Assembly: GCF_023503965.1 (NCBI RefSeq) | Contig: NZ_CP097298.1 | Location: forward strand, 124,001-188,000 | DNA: 64,000 nt | Direction: 5' to 3' | Source: Brevundimonas albigilva | Lineage (GTDB): Bacteria > Pseudomonadota > Alphaproteobacteria > Caulobacterales > Caulobacteraceae | In this document: positions 40,243 to 49,954 of the stretch, one piece after another | Layout: the number at the start of each line of letters is the position of its first letter | Numbering within the stretch: the first letter of the stretch is position 1 | The notes under the pieces: generated by a model | What the model saw: only the letters and a program-made list of their open reading frames with translations | The model's database searches: none | What the model was told of the DNA's origin: nothing | Translations under genes and position numbers: made by a program

Positions 40243-41157
40243 GTGCTCGAGATCGCGGTCGTCGCGCTCCGGTGGCTCCAGTACGCCGGAGCCGTCGTCC
40301 TTCTCGGGACGCCGTTGTTCCTGCTGTACACCTTCAGGCGCGGCGACGGCGTGGATCTCACCTGGTCGCGCGCGATCCTGATAGGGTCAGGTTTGGTCGT
40401 CGTCGCGAGCGCGCTCCTGGCGCTACTCGCACAGACAGCGGTCATGGCGGGCTCGCTGGCGGAAGCCATCAAGCCTGTGTCTCTGTCTTTCATGATCACC
40501 GGCACGGCCTTGGGGAAAGCCATGGTCGCGCGGGCCGCCCTCGCCCTCGCAGCCGTCGTCGCGGTCCTGGCCTTGAGACCGGGCAAGACGGCCTGGAGCA
40601 TCTCGCTAGGCCTTGGGCTCTTCGTGGTCGCGAGCTTCGCTTGGACTGGACACGGCGCGGCGACAGAAGGCCCCGAGGGCCTGGTCCACCTCGCCTCCGA
40701 CATGGTCCATTCCGTCGGGGCGGCCCTTTGGCTTGGTGCGCTTGTAGCGCTGACGATCCTGCTGCTTCGCCGCCCCGGGGTCGACGATGGGGCCCTCTAC
40801 CGTGCCTTGCATGGGTTCTCGGGCCTGGGCACGCTCGCCGTAGCCCTTCTTGTGGCCACGGGTCTCGCGAACAGCTGGTTCCTCGTCGGATCGGAGCGTT
40901 TCGTGAACCTTGGCGAAAGCCTCTATGGACAGCTTCTGATCGCCAAGCTGGCGCTCTTCGTGCTGATGCTGGGCCTGGCGGCGGACAACCGTTTCCGCCT
41001 GACACCCGCCCTGCGTCTGGAACTGGAGCACACAGGACAGTCAATCTCGGCGGTTCGACGGCTGCGGCGCAGTATCGTCACGGAGACGGCCCTCGGGCTC
41101 GTCGTCCTCGCCGTCGTCGCGCTTATGGGCACCCTCCCTCCGCCGGTCGCGACGTGA
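40243..41157 (+). CDS. copD: Copper resistance membrane protein CopD
   Basis: 304 residues with about eight helices. Family features include LRWLQYAGAVVLLGTPLF at the N-terminus and the histidine-bearing stretches SFAWTGHGAATEG and HLASDMVHSVGAALWLGAL. The start is a GTG at 40243. It would take copper from CopC across the inner membrane. Confidence 0.92.
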   Translation: MLEIAVVALRWLQYAGAVVLLGTPLFLLYTFRRGDGVDLTWSRAILIGSGLVVVASALLALLAQTAVMAGSLAEAIKPVSLSFMITGTALGKAMVARAALALAAVVAVLALRPGKTAWSISLGLGLFVVASFAWTGHGAATEGPEGLVHLASDMVHSVGAALWLGALVALTILLLRRPGVDDGALYRALHGFSGLGTLAVALLVATGLANSWFLVGSERFVNLGESLYGQLLIAKLALFVLMLGLAADNRFRLTPALRLELEHTGQSISAVRRLRRSIVTETALGLVVLAVVALMGTLPPPVAT

Positions 41158-41332
41158 TCCGACGATCTAGTGGCCCGCGGCGTGGAGCACCGCTGCGGTC
41201 GTGGCGCCATTCTCCGAGGTCGAGATGTTGTCACGTCCTCCCATCGGGCTTCCCGGATCCCGGCTTAAGCGGACAAATACGGTCTGAACGCCGCGCGCTT
41301 TCGCACTGAGGCGTTCAAACCGGAGAGGCGGA

Positions 41333-41824
41333 TTACCGCGGAGCGCGCGACGACCAGTGAATGTGATGGATGCGCCAGCCGTCGGCGTGGCGCTTTAGCA
41401 CCATGGTTTCCGTTGTCAGACGGTCCACGGCGCGTCCGTTGAACTGACCGGTGGTGCGGCCTTCGCTCGTGATCCACGCCACATCGCCGTCCGCCCAGCC
41501 CGATCTGCGGCTTACGACATTGTCCGACGCGGCCGCGAAGGCGGCGTCCGACGCAAGATGGTGAGAGGCGTATTCGTCGCGCGAGCGCTCCGCTCCGCCC
41601 TCTTCAAAGATCATGACGTCGGGGGCCAGAAGCAACAGGGCGGCAGATGTGTCACCGGCCTTGAGCGCGGCATGGAAGGCATCGACGGTCGTGGCCGCCT
41701 CCGTCGCTTCCGCGCTGATCGACCCCGCGGTCTGGGCATGGCCGTGAGAATGGTCCTGCGCGACAGCGGGCGTCACCGACAGGACGGCGAGAGAGAGGGC
41801 GAGAACGAGAGGTTTGGGGGACAT
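41333..41824 (-). CDS. NTF2-like (SnoaL/DUF4440) secreted protein
   Basis: 163 residues with a signal peptide (cut after TPAVAQ), then a short histidine stretch HSHGHAQ and an NTF2-like domain (VDAFHAALKAGDTSAALLLL to WRIHHIHWSSRAPR). I chose the ATG at 41824 for the signal peptide. These domains bind small molecules or act as accessory proteins; in copper islands they recur beside DUF411 proteins. Specific role unknown. Confidence 0.8.
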   Translation of the reverse strand: MSPKPLVLALSLAVLSVTPAVAQDHSHGHAQTAGSISAEATEAATTVDAFHAALKAGDTSAALLLLAPDVMIFEEGGAERSRDEYASHHLASDAAFAAASDNVVSRRSGWADGDVAWITSEGRTTGQFNGRAVDRLTTETMVLKRHADGWRIHHIHWSSRAPR

Positions 41825-41864
41825 GATGGGCTCCGGCTTATGAATCAGGTGAGACAAGGTCAGG

Positions 41865-42341
41865 TCAGGTGGGCGGGTTGTGACGGGCGAACACCTGCGT
41901 CGCGCCGGAGCGAAGCACCAGCAGCGTGTCGTAAGGGTCCTTGTGTCCCTGCGGCGTCTCCATGCCGGGCGAACCGAGGGGCATGGCCGGAACCGCGAGA
42001 CCGAGCGCTGCCGGCCGCTCGGCAAGCAACCGTATGACGTCCCGTGCCGGAACATGGCCCTCTACGACATAGCCATCAATCAACCCGGTGTGGCAGGAGG
42101 CCAGGCTGTCCGGAAGCCCCCGGCTGCTGCGGACGGATTGGAGGCTCGGCAGAACGGTGATGGTCGTGTTGAAGCCAGCCTCCCGCATGTGCGAGATCCA
42201 GGCGTCGCAGCACGCACAGGTTGGCGTCTTGAAGACCGTGAGGGTTCTCGACGCCTGGGTCTGGGCGCAGGCTGTTCCGGTCAGGGCGACGCTGACGGCG
42301 GCGCCTAAGAAAAGCCTTCGGTGGAGGTAGGCGGTCGTCAA
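41865..42341 (-). CDS. DUF411 metal-binding protein with Tat-like signal
   Basis: 158 residues. A signal with HRRLFLGAAVSVALTGTACA (a twin-arginine-like start) is followed by the DUF411 core: FKTPTCACCDAWISHM, a CxCC metal site, and SCHTGLIDGYVVEGHVP. The TTG start at 42341 overlaps the stop of the acyltransferase gene as TTGA, which supports both ends. Members bind copper or other thiophilic metals in the periplasm. Confidence 0.85.
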   Translation of the reverse strand: MTTAYLHRRLFLGAAVSVALTGTACAQTQASRTLTVFKTPTCACCDAWISHMREAGFNTTITVLPSLQSVRSSRGLPDSLASCHTGLIDGYVVEGHVPARDVIRLLAERPAALGLAVPAMPLGSPGMETPQGHKDPYDTLLVLRSGATQVFARHNPPT

Positions 42342-43488
42342 AAGGGCTCTCCCTGATCGCTGTGAACGGTGCGTCTGGCGTCGGCATCCGGCATCCGACC
42401 GAAGGTGCGCCGCCTCAGCCACTGGCGGCTCGGTCGCTCGACCAGACCATAGATGGCGGCCGCCGCGGCGAGGGTCACCGCCAACATCGCCGCCAGTTCC
42501 AGAAGCCCCATTCGATAGTCGCCCGGCCAACCCCGATGGCCTGGGCGGCATTGCGCCAGACCATCAGGATCGGAATATGGACGAGGTAGAGGGCGAACGA
42601 GGCCTCACCGGCGAAGATTGCGACCGGGTGCGACAGGAAGGTTCTGACACCCGCCTTGGCGAGCAGCGCCAAGGCGAGAACGAAGGGTCCCGACGCGGCG
42701 ACGATAAGGCGATCATCGGCCCCGATCTGCATAGCGAGCAAGAGGAGCGCGGTGGCTCCGACGGCGCCGACGATCGCGACGCGCGGGGACGGCGCCCAGC
42801 GCGCTCCGAGATAGTAGAGGCCAATCCCGAGCAGGAACTCCGGAATGATGCGCAAGACGCCCATATTGTCTTCCGCCCGGGGCAGAACCGAGCCGAACCA
42901 ATGCCGGTAGATCGCATCCAGCAGGATGAACAGGCTCGTCGCCGCGGCTACGAGCATCCATGGCCTGTGTCGAAACCGCAGGGCGACCGCAGCATAGGCT
43001 GGAAAAGCGAGATAGACGAACCATTCGGCTGACAGCGACCAGGCGGGCCCGTTCCACAGGACCATCCCGTCTCGCGGCAACCAGGCCTGAACCAAAAAGA
43101 GGGTGGCCAGAAAATCCGCAGGATTGAACCGCCCGGGCTCCAGGCCGATGCCCAACACCGGCGCGGCGAGCACCAGCAACAGCATCGCCAACAGGATGAA
43201 CAAATGCGCCGGGTATATGCGCGCGAACCGCGCCGCGATGAACCGCCTGTAGTTCACTGGCTGATCACCCTGCAGGTAAACGTGGGTGAGGATGAACCCA
43301 GACAGGATGAAGAAGATATCGACCCCGAGACGGGCCCGGTTTAACAGTCCGGCCGCACCTTCGGGCAGCGTCCATTGCAGCTGGTAGTGAAACAGCACCA
43401 CGCCGAGCGCGAGGAAGAACCTCACCCCCGTCAGCGGATCGAGCCGATCCGGAAACGGACCCGCGGCCGGATCTGTCCTCTCGCTCAC
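42338..43488 (-). CDS. Acyltransferase 3 family membrane protein, apparent frameshift
   Basis: About 383 residues with some ten helices. Family motifs: RLDPLTGVRFFLALGVVLFH at the N-terminus, LSGFILTHVYLQ, and RFIAARFARIYPAHL. It would O-acylate a surface sugar or similar. The frame ends early in WNWRRCWR near 42,480, but the neighbouring frame from 42,515 goes on with LAAAAAIYGLVERPSRQWLR to a stop that overlaps the next gene, which is the usual family end. One base is probably missing or added in TGGGGCTT. It diverges from the sigma module. Confidence 0.88.
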
Positions 43489-43617
43489 ATCGCCTCCCCC
43501 GACACGAGCGGGTCCTCCCGGTCGTTCTCTGGTATCTACGCGGCGGACATCTCGTCCCCTCGTAAGGGGCCGGACGGTTTGGCGCGTATGGCAAAGGGGG
43601 CGTGATGCAGGTGCGCA

Positions 43618-43899
43618 ATGACTGATGAGATCGAACGACTGATTGCGGCGGAAGGGCCAGACGATGCGGGGCGGCTGGACGGCCTGGAAGACGCTGTCTG
43701 GACACGGATCGCCGTGCGCCGGGAGGCGGCGTCAATGGGCCAGGTTCGGGTCGCCGCCGTAGGGCTGGCGCTCGTGCTCGGCGTGGCCAACGGTGGATTG
43801 CTCCTCGTGGCGTCGCCGCGGCCTGAGCCCTCTGAGTTGCGCATCTTCACCGTCTCGGCGGGCCTGTCGCCGCTCGGTCCACTGGATGCCCGGGGATGA
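43618..43899 (+). CDS. Small anti-sigma-like membrane protein (CnrY-like)
   Basis: 93 residues: a cytoplasmic part of about 42 residues with acidic and helical character, one helix at about 44-64, and a short outer tail. It starts a three-gene set with a periplasmic metal sensor and an ECF sigma factor and overlaps the next gene by four bases, the layout of the cnrYXH metal-resistance regulators. Sequence likeness is weak, so the assignment rests mainly on order. Confidence 0.6.
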   Translation: MTDEIERLIAAEGPDDAGRLDGLEDAVWTRIAVRREAASMGQVRVAAVGLALVLGVANGGLLLVASPRPEPSELRIFTVSAGLSPLGPLDARG

Positions 43900-44336
43900 G
43901 AGCGCGCTGGAAATCGATCGTCCTGACAGCCGTGCTGGCGGCGCTCGCCAGCGGCGCGGCGACCTGGGCGAGCGCAACCTGGGTCATGCGCGAGCGTCAG
44001 CCGCCGAGCCTGCATAGCGTCGTCCATGAGCAGTTGAACCTGAGCGCTGAACAGGATGGTCGTCTGGACGCGATCGAAGCGCGCTTCGCCGCGCGCCGCC
44101 CCGGGCTGGAGGCAGAAGTGCGAGCCGCCAACCGCGAGCTCGCCGCCGCCATCGCTGCAAGCGATGGGAACACGCCCCAGGTGCAGGCGGCGGTGGATCA
44201 CTTCCACGTGGCCATGGGCGATCTGCAGAAGGCGACCATCGCCCACGTCTTCGAGATGCGGTCGGTGCTCACCCCCGCGCAGGCCGAGGTCTTCGACGCC
44301 GCCGTGGTGGACGCCCTGCGTGCCGACGCCGGCTAG
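43896..44336 (+). CDS. Periplasmic heavy-metal sensor (CnrX/metal-resist family)
   Basis: 146 residues. An N-terminal anchor (KSIVLTAVLAALASGAATW) is followed by a helical hairpin domain (LHSVVHEQLNLSAEQDGRLD ... VDHFHVAMGDLQKATIAHVF) with histidines and glutamates placed as in CnrX and ZraP. It would bind metal in the periplasm and release the sigma factor from the CnrY-like protein. Confidence 0.8.
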   Translation: MRARWKSIVLTAVLAALASGAATWASATWVMRERQPPSLHSVVHEQLNLSAEQDGRLDAIEARFAARRPGLEAEVRAANRELAAAIAASDGNTPQVQAAVDHFHVAMGDLQKATIAHVFEMRSVLTPAQAEVFDAAVVDALRADAG

Positions 44337-44345
44337 GCGCGGCGC

Positions 44346-44909
44346 GTGAAGGACGGCGACAGCATTGAAGCCCGCGCGGCTGGCGGCGACGCCGGCGCGT
44401 TCGGCGCCTTGATGGCGGCGACCAAGGGCGATCTCTACAGGTTCGTGCGCCGCTATGTCGGCGACGAAGCGGAAGCGCACGACCTGCTCCAGGAAACTTA
44501 CACCGCCGCATGGCTCGCCCTGCGAAGGTACGATCCGGCTCGCCCCTTCGAGGTCTGGCTCCGCTCGATCGCCCTGAACAAATGCAGGGACTGGAGCCGT
44601 CGGCGTGCGGTGCGTCGGGTGGTGCGCGGCGTCATGGGCCTCGACGCCCCCGAAGCGTCAGCGGTCCGGATGGAAACGCCATCTCCCGAAGCCCGACTGG
44701 ACGATCGCCGTCGCGCCGAGGCGCTGCGCAGCGCGCTGACCCGCCTGCCTGACGGCCTCAAGGCCCCTCTCCTGCTCGCTACGCTCGAAGGTCGCTCGCA
44801 CGGCGAAATCGCGGCGATCCTGGGCGTCACGACCAAGGCCGTGGAGACGCGGATCGCCCGCGCCCGCAAGCGACTTGCCGAGGACATGGCCGTTCCGGGA
44901 GGTGCTTGA
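44346..44909 (+). CDS. ECF-type RNA polymerase sigma factor (CnrH-like)
   Basis: 187 residues. Region 2 is FVRRYVGDEAEAHDLLQETY and region 4 LATLEGRSHGEIAAILGVTTKAVETRIARARKRL. The start is a GTG at 44346, nine bases after the sensor gene. By position its targets are the copper genes around it, among them copA just downstream. No target promoter motif was identified. Confidence 0.9.
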   Translation: MKDGDSIEARAAGGDAGAFGALMAATKGDLYRFVRRYVGDEAEAHDLLQETYTAAWLALRRYDPARPFEVWLRSIALNKCRDWSRRRAVRRVVRGVMGLDAPEASAVRMETPSPEARLDDRRRAEALRSALTRLPDGLKAPLLLATLEGRSHGEIAAILGVTTKAVETRIARARKRLAEDMAVPGGA

Positions 44910-45035
44910 TCTCATCGGCCCGCCCGATGGCGAAGGGCGTTTCTTTTCGCGGTGTGGCGACCTGACGCAAGGGCGTTGTCGCCGACGTGCGTATGTCAAC
45001 CAGAAGCCGACACGCGTCCGAGGAACCCCACGCTT

Positions 45036-46845
45036 ATGCCCATGCCAAGTTTCGATCGCCGAATGCTTCTCAGGGGCGCCGCCGTTGGCGGCGGGCTGCT
45101 TGGCCTGCAGGGACTTCTGCCGGCCTGGGCGCAGACCGGTACGGCGGGCTTGAGAACGGCCCTGCCGACGTTGAGCGGGCCCAACATCGACCTGACGGTC
45201 GGCCACTCGCCCTTCACGGTCGGGGGACGGACCGGCCATGCCGTGACGATCAACGGAGTGCTCCCGGCGCCCTTGCTGCGCCTGCGCGAGGGACAGAACG
45301 TGCGACTCTCCGTGACCAACGGGCTGGATGAGGACACTTCGATCCATTGGCACGGCCTATTGCTGCCGTTCCAGATGGACGGCGTCCCGGGCATCAGCTT
45401 CCCGGGCATCAAGCCGCGGGAAACCTTCGTCTATGAGTTCCCGATCAAGCAGTCAGGCACCTTCTGGTACCACAGCCACTCGAATCTTCAGGAGGCGATG
45501 GGCCACTACGGTCCGATCGTCATCGACCGGCAGGCGCCGATCCCGTCGCCTACGACCGCGAGCATGTGCTGGTCCTGTCGGACTGGAGCTTTATGCACCC
45601 ACACGAAATCCTGGAGAAGCTGAAGAAGAGCCCGGGCTACTTCAACCGGCAGCGCACCACGCTCGCCGGTCTGATCAACGGCAGCGACCGCATGAGCCTG
45701 GAGGAGCGGCGCATGTGGGGTGAGATGCGGATGGACCCGCGCGACATCCTCGACGTCAGCGGCTCGACCTATACCTATTTGATCAACGGCCACGGGCCGC
45801 AGGAGAACTGGACCGGCCTTTTCAGCCCCGGCGAGCGCGTGCGGCTGCGCATCATCAACGCCTCGGCCATGTCGATCTTCAACGTCCGCATCCCCGGCTT
45901 GCCGATGACCGTGGTGCAGGCCGACGGCGAGAACGTCCGCCCGGTCGAGACCGACGAGTTCCAGATCTCGGTCGCCGAAACCTACGACGTCATCGTCCGG
46001 CCGACTGAAGACCGGGCCTACACCATCGTCTCGGAGGCGATCGATCGCTCGGGGATGGGCCGCGCCACCCTTGCGCCGCGCCTGGGCATGACCGCCGAGG
46101 TTCCGCCGCTGCGCGAGGTCCCGAACCTGACCATGCGAGACATGGGCATGGGCGGAATGGATCACGGCTCAATGGGCGGCATGTCCGGAATGGACCACGG
46201 CACGATGGCCGGCATGGACCACGGCGCCCCAGCCCAAGGCGCGGCGCCGGCGGGCGAGATGGGCGGAATGTCCATGTCAGGCATGAACATGCGAGATCCC
46301 GAGAACGCCCCGCCGGACATGGCGGTCGGCGTGGGCGTCGACGCGATAGCCATGGCCCCCGCCAACCGCCTCGGCGAGCGGCCGATCGGCCTGACCAACG
46401 TCGATCACCGCGTTCTCGTCTACACCGACCTGGTGTCGCTGCAGCCGAACAAGGACCAACGCCCGCCGTCGCGGACCATGGAAATACACCTGACCGGCAA
46501 TATGGAGCGGTTCATGTGGGGCTTCGACGGGCGGAAGTTCAGTGAACTGGTCGAACCCATCCGTTTCGAGCGGAATGAGCGGGTGCGCGTGACCCTGGTG
46601 AACGACACCATGATGGCCCACCCCATCCACCTGCACGGCCACTTCTTCGAACTGGTGACCGGCGGTCCCCGGGGCATCAGCCGCTGAAGCACACGGTAAA
46701 CGTCGCGCCCGGGGGCAAGGTGACCTTCGACCTGACCGCCGACGCGCCCGGCGACTGGGCCTTCCACTGCCACATGCTGATGCACATGCACGCCGGCATG
46801 TTCAATGTCGTGACGGTCCGGCCCATGGACGGAGCCGCGTCATGA
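45036..46845 (+). CDS. copA: Multicopper oxidase CopA, two apparent frameshifts
   Basis: About 600 residues, exported by Tat (FDRRMLLRGAAVGGG). Copper ligands are present: SIHWHGLLLPFQ, FWYHSHSNLQ, HPIHLHGHFFEL and HCHMLMHMHAGM. A methionine/histidine-rich stretch (many GMDHG and SMGGM units, 46,140-46,290) is typical of CopA/PcoA. Three frames are needed, joining near 45,540 (one missing C) and near 46,670 (one missing C); both are in short C or G runs, and the last frame carries the C-terminal ligands and overlaps the copB start. It oxidises Cu(I) in the periplasm. Confidence 0.92.
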
Positions 46846-48038
46846 ACCGCTTCGCCGTCGCCCTCGCTCCGCTGATCCTCGCCGCCAGCGCCGTCACCGC
46901 CCAAGCGCAGGACCCGCACGCGGGCCATGTCATGCCGGCGACCGCGGCGCCGCGAGCCACGCCCGCTCCGGCCGTTCGGCCTCAGACGTCCACCCGGCCG
47001 CCGGCGCAAGACCCGCACGCCGGTCATGTCATGCCGCCCGCGCAAACGCCGCCAGCTGCCGACCCTCACGCCGGCCATCAGATGCCGGCTGAGCCCCCGG
47101 TCGTTGATCCGCATGCGGGTCACGACATGTCGACAATGCCGCCGACGGCGCAGCCCGATCCGCACGCCGGCCACGACATGTCCGCCATGCCCTCCACCCA
47201 GGTCGACCCTCGTGCCGGGCATGATATGTCGACCATGAGTATGGGACCGCCGGACGTGCCGACCAGCGCCGACAATCCCGGCCGTCCTCCGGAGGACCCG
47301 CTCCCAGCCGCCGCCCTGAGCGGCCCCACGCACGCCGCCGATCTGGTCTTTGGCGCCGAAGCGATGGCGGCCGCCCGTCAGATTCTGGTTCGCGAGAACG
47401 GCGAGGTCCGCACCACCGCCGTCATCATCGATCGTCTCGAAGCCGGCTTCGGCGGTGCTGAGGAGTCGTATCTCTGGGACGTCCAGGGCTGGAGCGGCGG
47501 CGACATCAATCGCTTCTGGTGGAAGTCCGAGGGCGAAGGCGACTTTGGCGGCAAGTTGGAAGAGGCCGAACTCCAAGCGCTTTACAGCCGCGCGATAGCG
47601 CCGTTCTGGGATGTGCAGGCCGGCGTGCGTCAGGATTTCCGGCCCGACGGCGAGGATACGACGCACCTGGTCCTCGGCCTCCAGGGCCTGGCGCCCTATT
47701 GGTGGGAGATCGACGCGGCCGCCTTCCTCTCCACCGAGGGCGACCTGACCGCCCGCGTCGAGGCCGAATACGACCAGCGCATCACCCAGCGCCTGATCCT
47801 CCAGCCCCGCCTCGAAATCGACGCCTCAGCCAGCGACATTCCGGAGTTGGAGATCGGCTCGGGCTTGTCGTCCATCGAGGCGGGCCTGCGCCTGCGCTAC
47901 GAGTTCCGCAAGGAGTTCGCCCCCTATGTCGGCGTTGAGTGGAGCCGGGCGCTCGGAAACACCGCCGACTACATCGAAGCCCGAGGCGGTGGGGCTGATG
48001 ACACCCGCTTCGTCGTCGGCCTCAAGGCCTGGTTCTGA
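46842..48038 (+). CDS. copB: Copper resistance outer-membrane protein CopB
   Basis: 398 residues. After a signal peptide (cut near AQAQD), residues about 24-130 hold six copies of a DPHAGHxM unit spaced by proline-rich linkers, then a beta-barrel of about 220 residues with the CopB/PcoB features (YLWDVQGWSGGDINRFWWKSE, WDVQAGVRQDFRP) ending in a terminal phenylalanine. The ATG at 46842 overlaps the copA stop. The repeats would gather copper at the outer membrane. Confidence 0.93.
   Translation: MNRFAVALAPLILAASAVTAQAQDPHAGHVMPATAAPRATPAPAVRPQTSTRPPAQDPHAGHVMPPAQTPPAADPHAGHQMPAEPPVVDPHAGHDMSTMPPTAQPDPHAGHDMSAMPSTQVDPRAGHDMSTMSMGPPDVPTSADNPGRPPEDPLPAAALSGPTHAADLVFGAEAMAAARQILVRENGEVRTTAVIIDRLEAGFGGAEESYLWDVQGWSGGDINRFWWKSEGEGDFGGKLEEAELQALYSRAIAPFWDVQAGVRQDFRPDGEDTTHLVLGLQGLAPYWWEIDAAAFLSTEGDLTARVEAEYDQRITQRLILQPRLEIDASASDIPELEIGSGLSSIEAGLRLRYEFRKEFAPYVGVEWSRALGNTADYIEARGGGADDTRFVVGLKAWF
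46911..47240 (+). repeat. Six-copy DPHAGHxM repeat region within copB
   Basis: Coding repeat whose units read DPHAGHVM, DPHAGHVM, DPHAGHQM, DPHAGHDM, DPHAGHDM and DPRAGHDM, spaced at 16 to 32 residues. The same unit appears once at the N-terminus of the second CopC-like protein. Confidence 0.8.
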
Positions 48039-48055
48039 CCTAAGGAGACCACCCC

Positions 48056-48439
48056 ATGATCCGCATTCTCACCCTCACGGCCGCCCTGGCCTTCGCCGGC
48101 GCCGCCGCCGCCCAGGATCCGCACGCCGGGCACAATATGCAGACGCAGGCCGCCGAGCCTCAATCGGCCGTCACCACGGTTCCGGCGAACGGGGCCATGA
48201 CCCACGGATCGCCAGAACGCTTCAGCGTCACCTTCCCCCATGCGATGGTCCTGAAGACGGTGACCCTGAGCGCCGAGGGGCAGGCCCCGGTGGTCGTGAA
48301 TGCCCCCGCCGCACCGGCCGCCGCGACCGTCAGCGTGGCCCTTCCCCGGCTTGCCCCGGGAACCTACACCGCCGCCTGGACCGCTGAAGGTCCGGACGGC
48401 CACAAGATGTCCGGCTCTGTCAGCTTCATGGTTCACTAG
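48056..48439 (+). CDS. Second CopC-like copper-binding protein
   Basis: 127 residues: signal peptide, a DPHAGHNM unit at the mature N-terminus like those in CopB, then a CopC-type beta-sandwich ending GPDGHKMSGSVSFMVH with the conserved histidine and methionine. It differs clearly from the first CopC. It follows copB by 17 bases after GGAGA. Confidence 0.85.
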   Translation: MIRILTLTAALAFAGAAAAQDPHAGHNMQTQAAEPQSAVTTVPANGAMTHGSPERFSVTFPHAMVLKTVTLSAEGQAPVVVNAPAAPAAATVSVALPRLAPGTYTAAWTAEGPDGHKMSGSVSFMVH

Positions 48440-48449
48440 GAGAACGACG

Positions 48450-48677
48450 ATGCGAGTTTCCAACCTGCTGGCCGCCGCCGGCGCGATTCTGGCCCTGAGC
48501 GCTGGAGCGGCCCTGGCCGCCGAAGGCTGCGAATGCTGCAAGGATATGGCCGCTGACGCCGCCATGAGCTGCTGCGACAAGATGAAGTCCGACGCTCCGC
48601 CGCCCGCCGAACCCGCGCCGCCCGCGCCGGCGCCCTCAGATGCTCCGGCTCCCCAGGGTCACGCCGACCATAACTGA
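48450..48677 (+). CDS. Small cysteine-rich periplasmic protein
   Basis: 75 residues: signal peptide (cut near GAALAAEG), then CECCKDMAADAAMSCCDKM, a doubled Cys/Met cluster, and a proline/alanine-rich tail ending HADHN. It starts ten bases after the CopC-like gene behind GGAGAACGACG. The Cys and Met pattern suggests copper binding; I know no named family. Confidence 0.7.
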   Translation: MRVSNLLAAAGAILALSAGAALAAEGCECCKDMAADAAMSCCDKMKSDAPPPAEPAPPAPAPSDAPAPQGHADHN

Positions 48678-48744
48678 CCGCCCGATCTGAACCACTCCGG
48701 CAGGCGCTCCGACGGATCGGAGGTCTGTCCGGAGCAGACAGGCG

Positions 48745-49044
48745 TCAACTCTCGGTCTTCGCCGCGCTGAGCCGCGCCGCGCTCCCTGTGACGCCCACTC
48801 CCGCAACCCGGATGAAACGGACGGTTTCGGCCCGCGTCCGCGGTTCGGCGACGAAGCCCGCGTCGGCGAAGGCGAGGTGCTGGGGCATTTGCTCCCTCGC
48901 CGGATTCGCGCGCCACCAGTCCTCCAGCGAGGCCGCCTTGGGCAAGATGCCGCCGACGATCCGCTCGATGTCCCGAAACGACAGGTCCACCTCGGCGCCC
49001 TTCTGACGTCTGAGAAAGGCTGCGAGCGGCGTGTATTTAGCCAT
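48745..49044 (-). CDS. DUF7662-like protein
   Basis: 99 residues: MAKYTPLAAFLRRQKGAEVD, SFRDIERIVGGILPKAA and WWRANPAREQM match a small family seen alone or fused in many bacteria, which I remember as DUF7662. Function not known. It converges on the copper operon end. Confidence 0.65.
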   Translation of the reverse strand: MAKYTPLAAFLRRQKGAEVDLSFRDIERIVGGILPKAASLEDWWRANPAREQMPQHLAFADAGFVAEPRTRAETVRFIRVAGVGVTGSAARLSAAKTES

Positions 49045-49238
49045 CTGGGTGTCTTGCTCCGCTGCTGCCGGGGGTCAAGCCCGGCTGGCGCGCTTGCGCT
49101 GCCCGATCTAGACTTACCGGCGGCGGGTTCCGGGAACGATAGGCGCCGATCGAGAGCCAGGGGACGTGCAAACGTCGGCGGCGATCGGCGGCGAAACGCC
49201 GGGCTTCATCACAGAAGTTCCTGGCCCGCCCCCTTCCC

Positions 49239-49481
49239 TCATCCCGGGTCGATCAGACCGCGCCGGACCGCCGAGGCGACCGCTTCGATCCGGGTCCGGA
49301 CCCGGAGTTTGGAACAGACCTTCTCAAGATAGCTGTCCACGGTGCGGGGCGACAGCGACAATATGGTTCCGATGTCGGAGGAGCTCTTCCCGCGACAGAC
49401 CCATTGCAGGCATTCCTGTTCGCGCGGGCTCAGGCTGACCGCGGGCGATCCACGGTCCGGATCTTCGGAGACAGCTTCCAT
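49239..49481 (-). CDS. LuxR-type helix-turn-helix protein
   Basis: 80 residues from the ATG at 49481, nearly all of it a LuxR C-terminal DNA-binding domain (SLSPREQECLQWVCRGKSSS and SPRTVDSYLEKVCSKLRVRT). No sensor domain is attached in this frame; the text upstream to 49,727 has poor coding character in this frame. It may be a stand-alone domain or the tail of a damaged LuxR regulator. Confidence 0.7.
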   Translation of the reverse strand: MEAVSEDPDRGSPAVSLSPREQECLQWVCRGKSSSDIGTILSLSPRTVDSYLEKVCSKLRVRTRIEAVASAVRRGLIDPG

Positions 49482-49954
49482 ATTACACCACGGGTTGTCC
49501 GACTTTCTCCGTACACGGCGGGTTCGGACCCGGGCAACGTCGATCAATTGCGGGCCGCCCGCAGGTTTCTTGCGGTCCGACGGCGCCGGTTGAACCGTAG
49601 AAGGGTCGCGCCTACAGCGGAGCCGTCGGGCGCCGCGAGATAGGCGCACAGCCGGAGCCGGGGTTCGTCGCTGACGGAGGCGGCGCTGCGCGCTGAAGTA
49701 ACGGGCCTCGATCGCAGAGGATTCCAACGCCCGACCCCTCCCGCTTGCGTCGGGATTCCGTTTGATTCATGCTTCGATGTCGGCGTTCGCGCCGATAGGG
49801 GCCTGGAATCCCCTGTGCGATATCAAATCATCGACGGCTGCCGCTCTGTGCGTCGGCCGGTTGCCGCCATCTGAGCGCGCGCGTCGGCGCGCCTGCCCGG
49901 AATCGCGCGGCCACGCCGGGATTCCCGCCCCTCTCGTCGAGAGGTCGGAGATCC
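49482..49954. other. Intergenic region before the lasso sigma gene
   Basis: 473 bases. On the minus strand at about 49,555-49,690 a short open text (DEPRLRLCAYLAAPDGSAVG) has coding character and could be a remnant, perhaps of the lost N-terminal part of the LuxR-type gene. No lasso precursor-like small gene was found here. The promoter of the sigma gene must lie near the right end. Confidence 0.4.

Noticed and set aside
46911..47240. CRISPR-like array
   Set aside because: The repeats are in-frame protein repeats of CopB with uneven spacing and no repeat-spacer structure; no CRISPR array or cas gene was seen anywhere in the window.
49482..49954. Hidden lasso precursor gene upstream of the sigma factor
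   Set aside because: No short frame with a leader-like start, a threonine at the expected place and a Gly/Ala-first core with Asp or Glu at ring position 7-9 was found.
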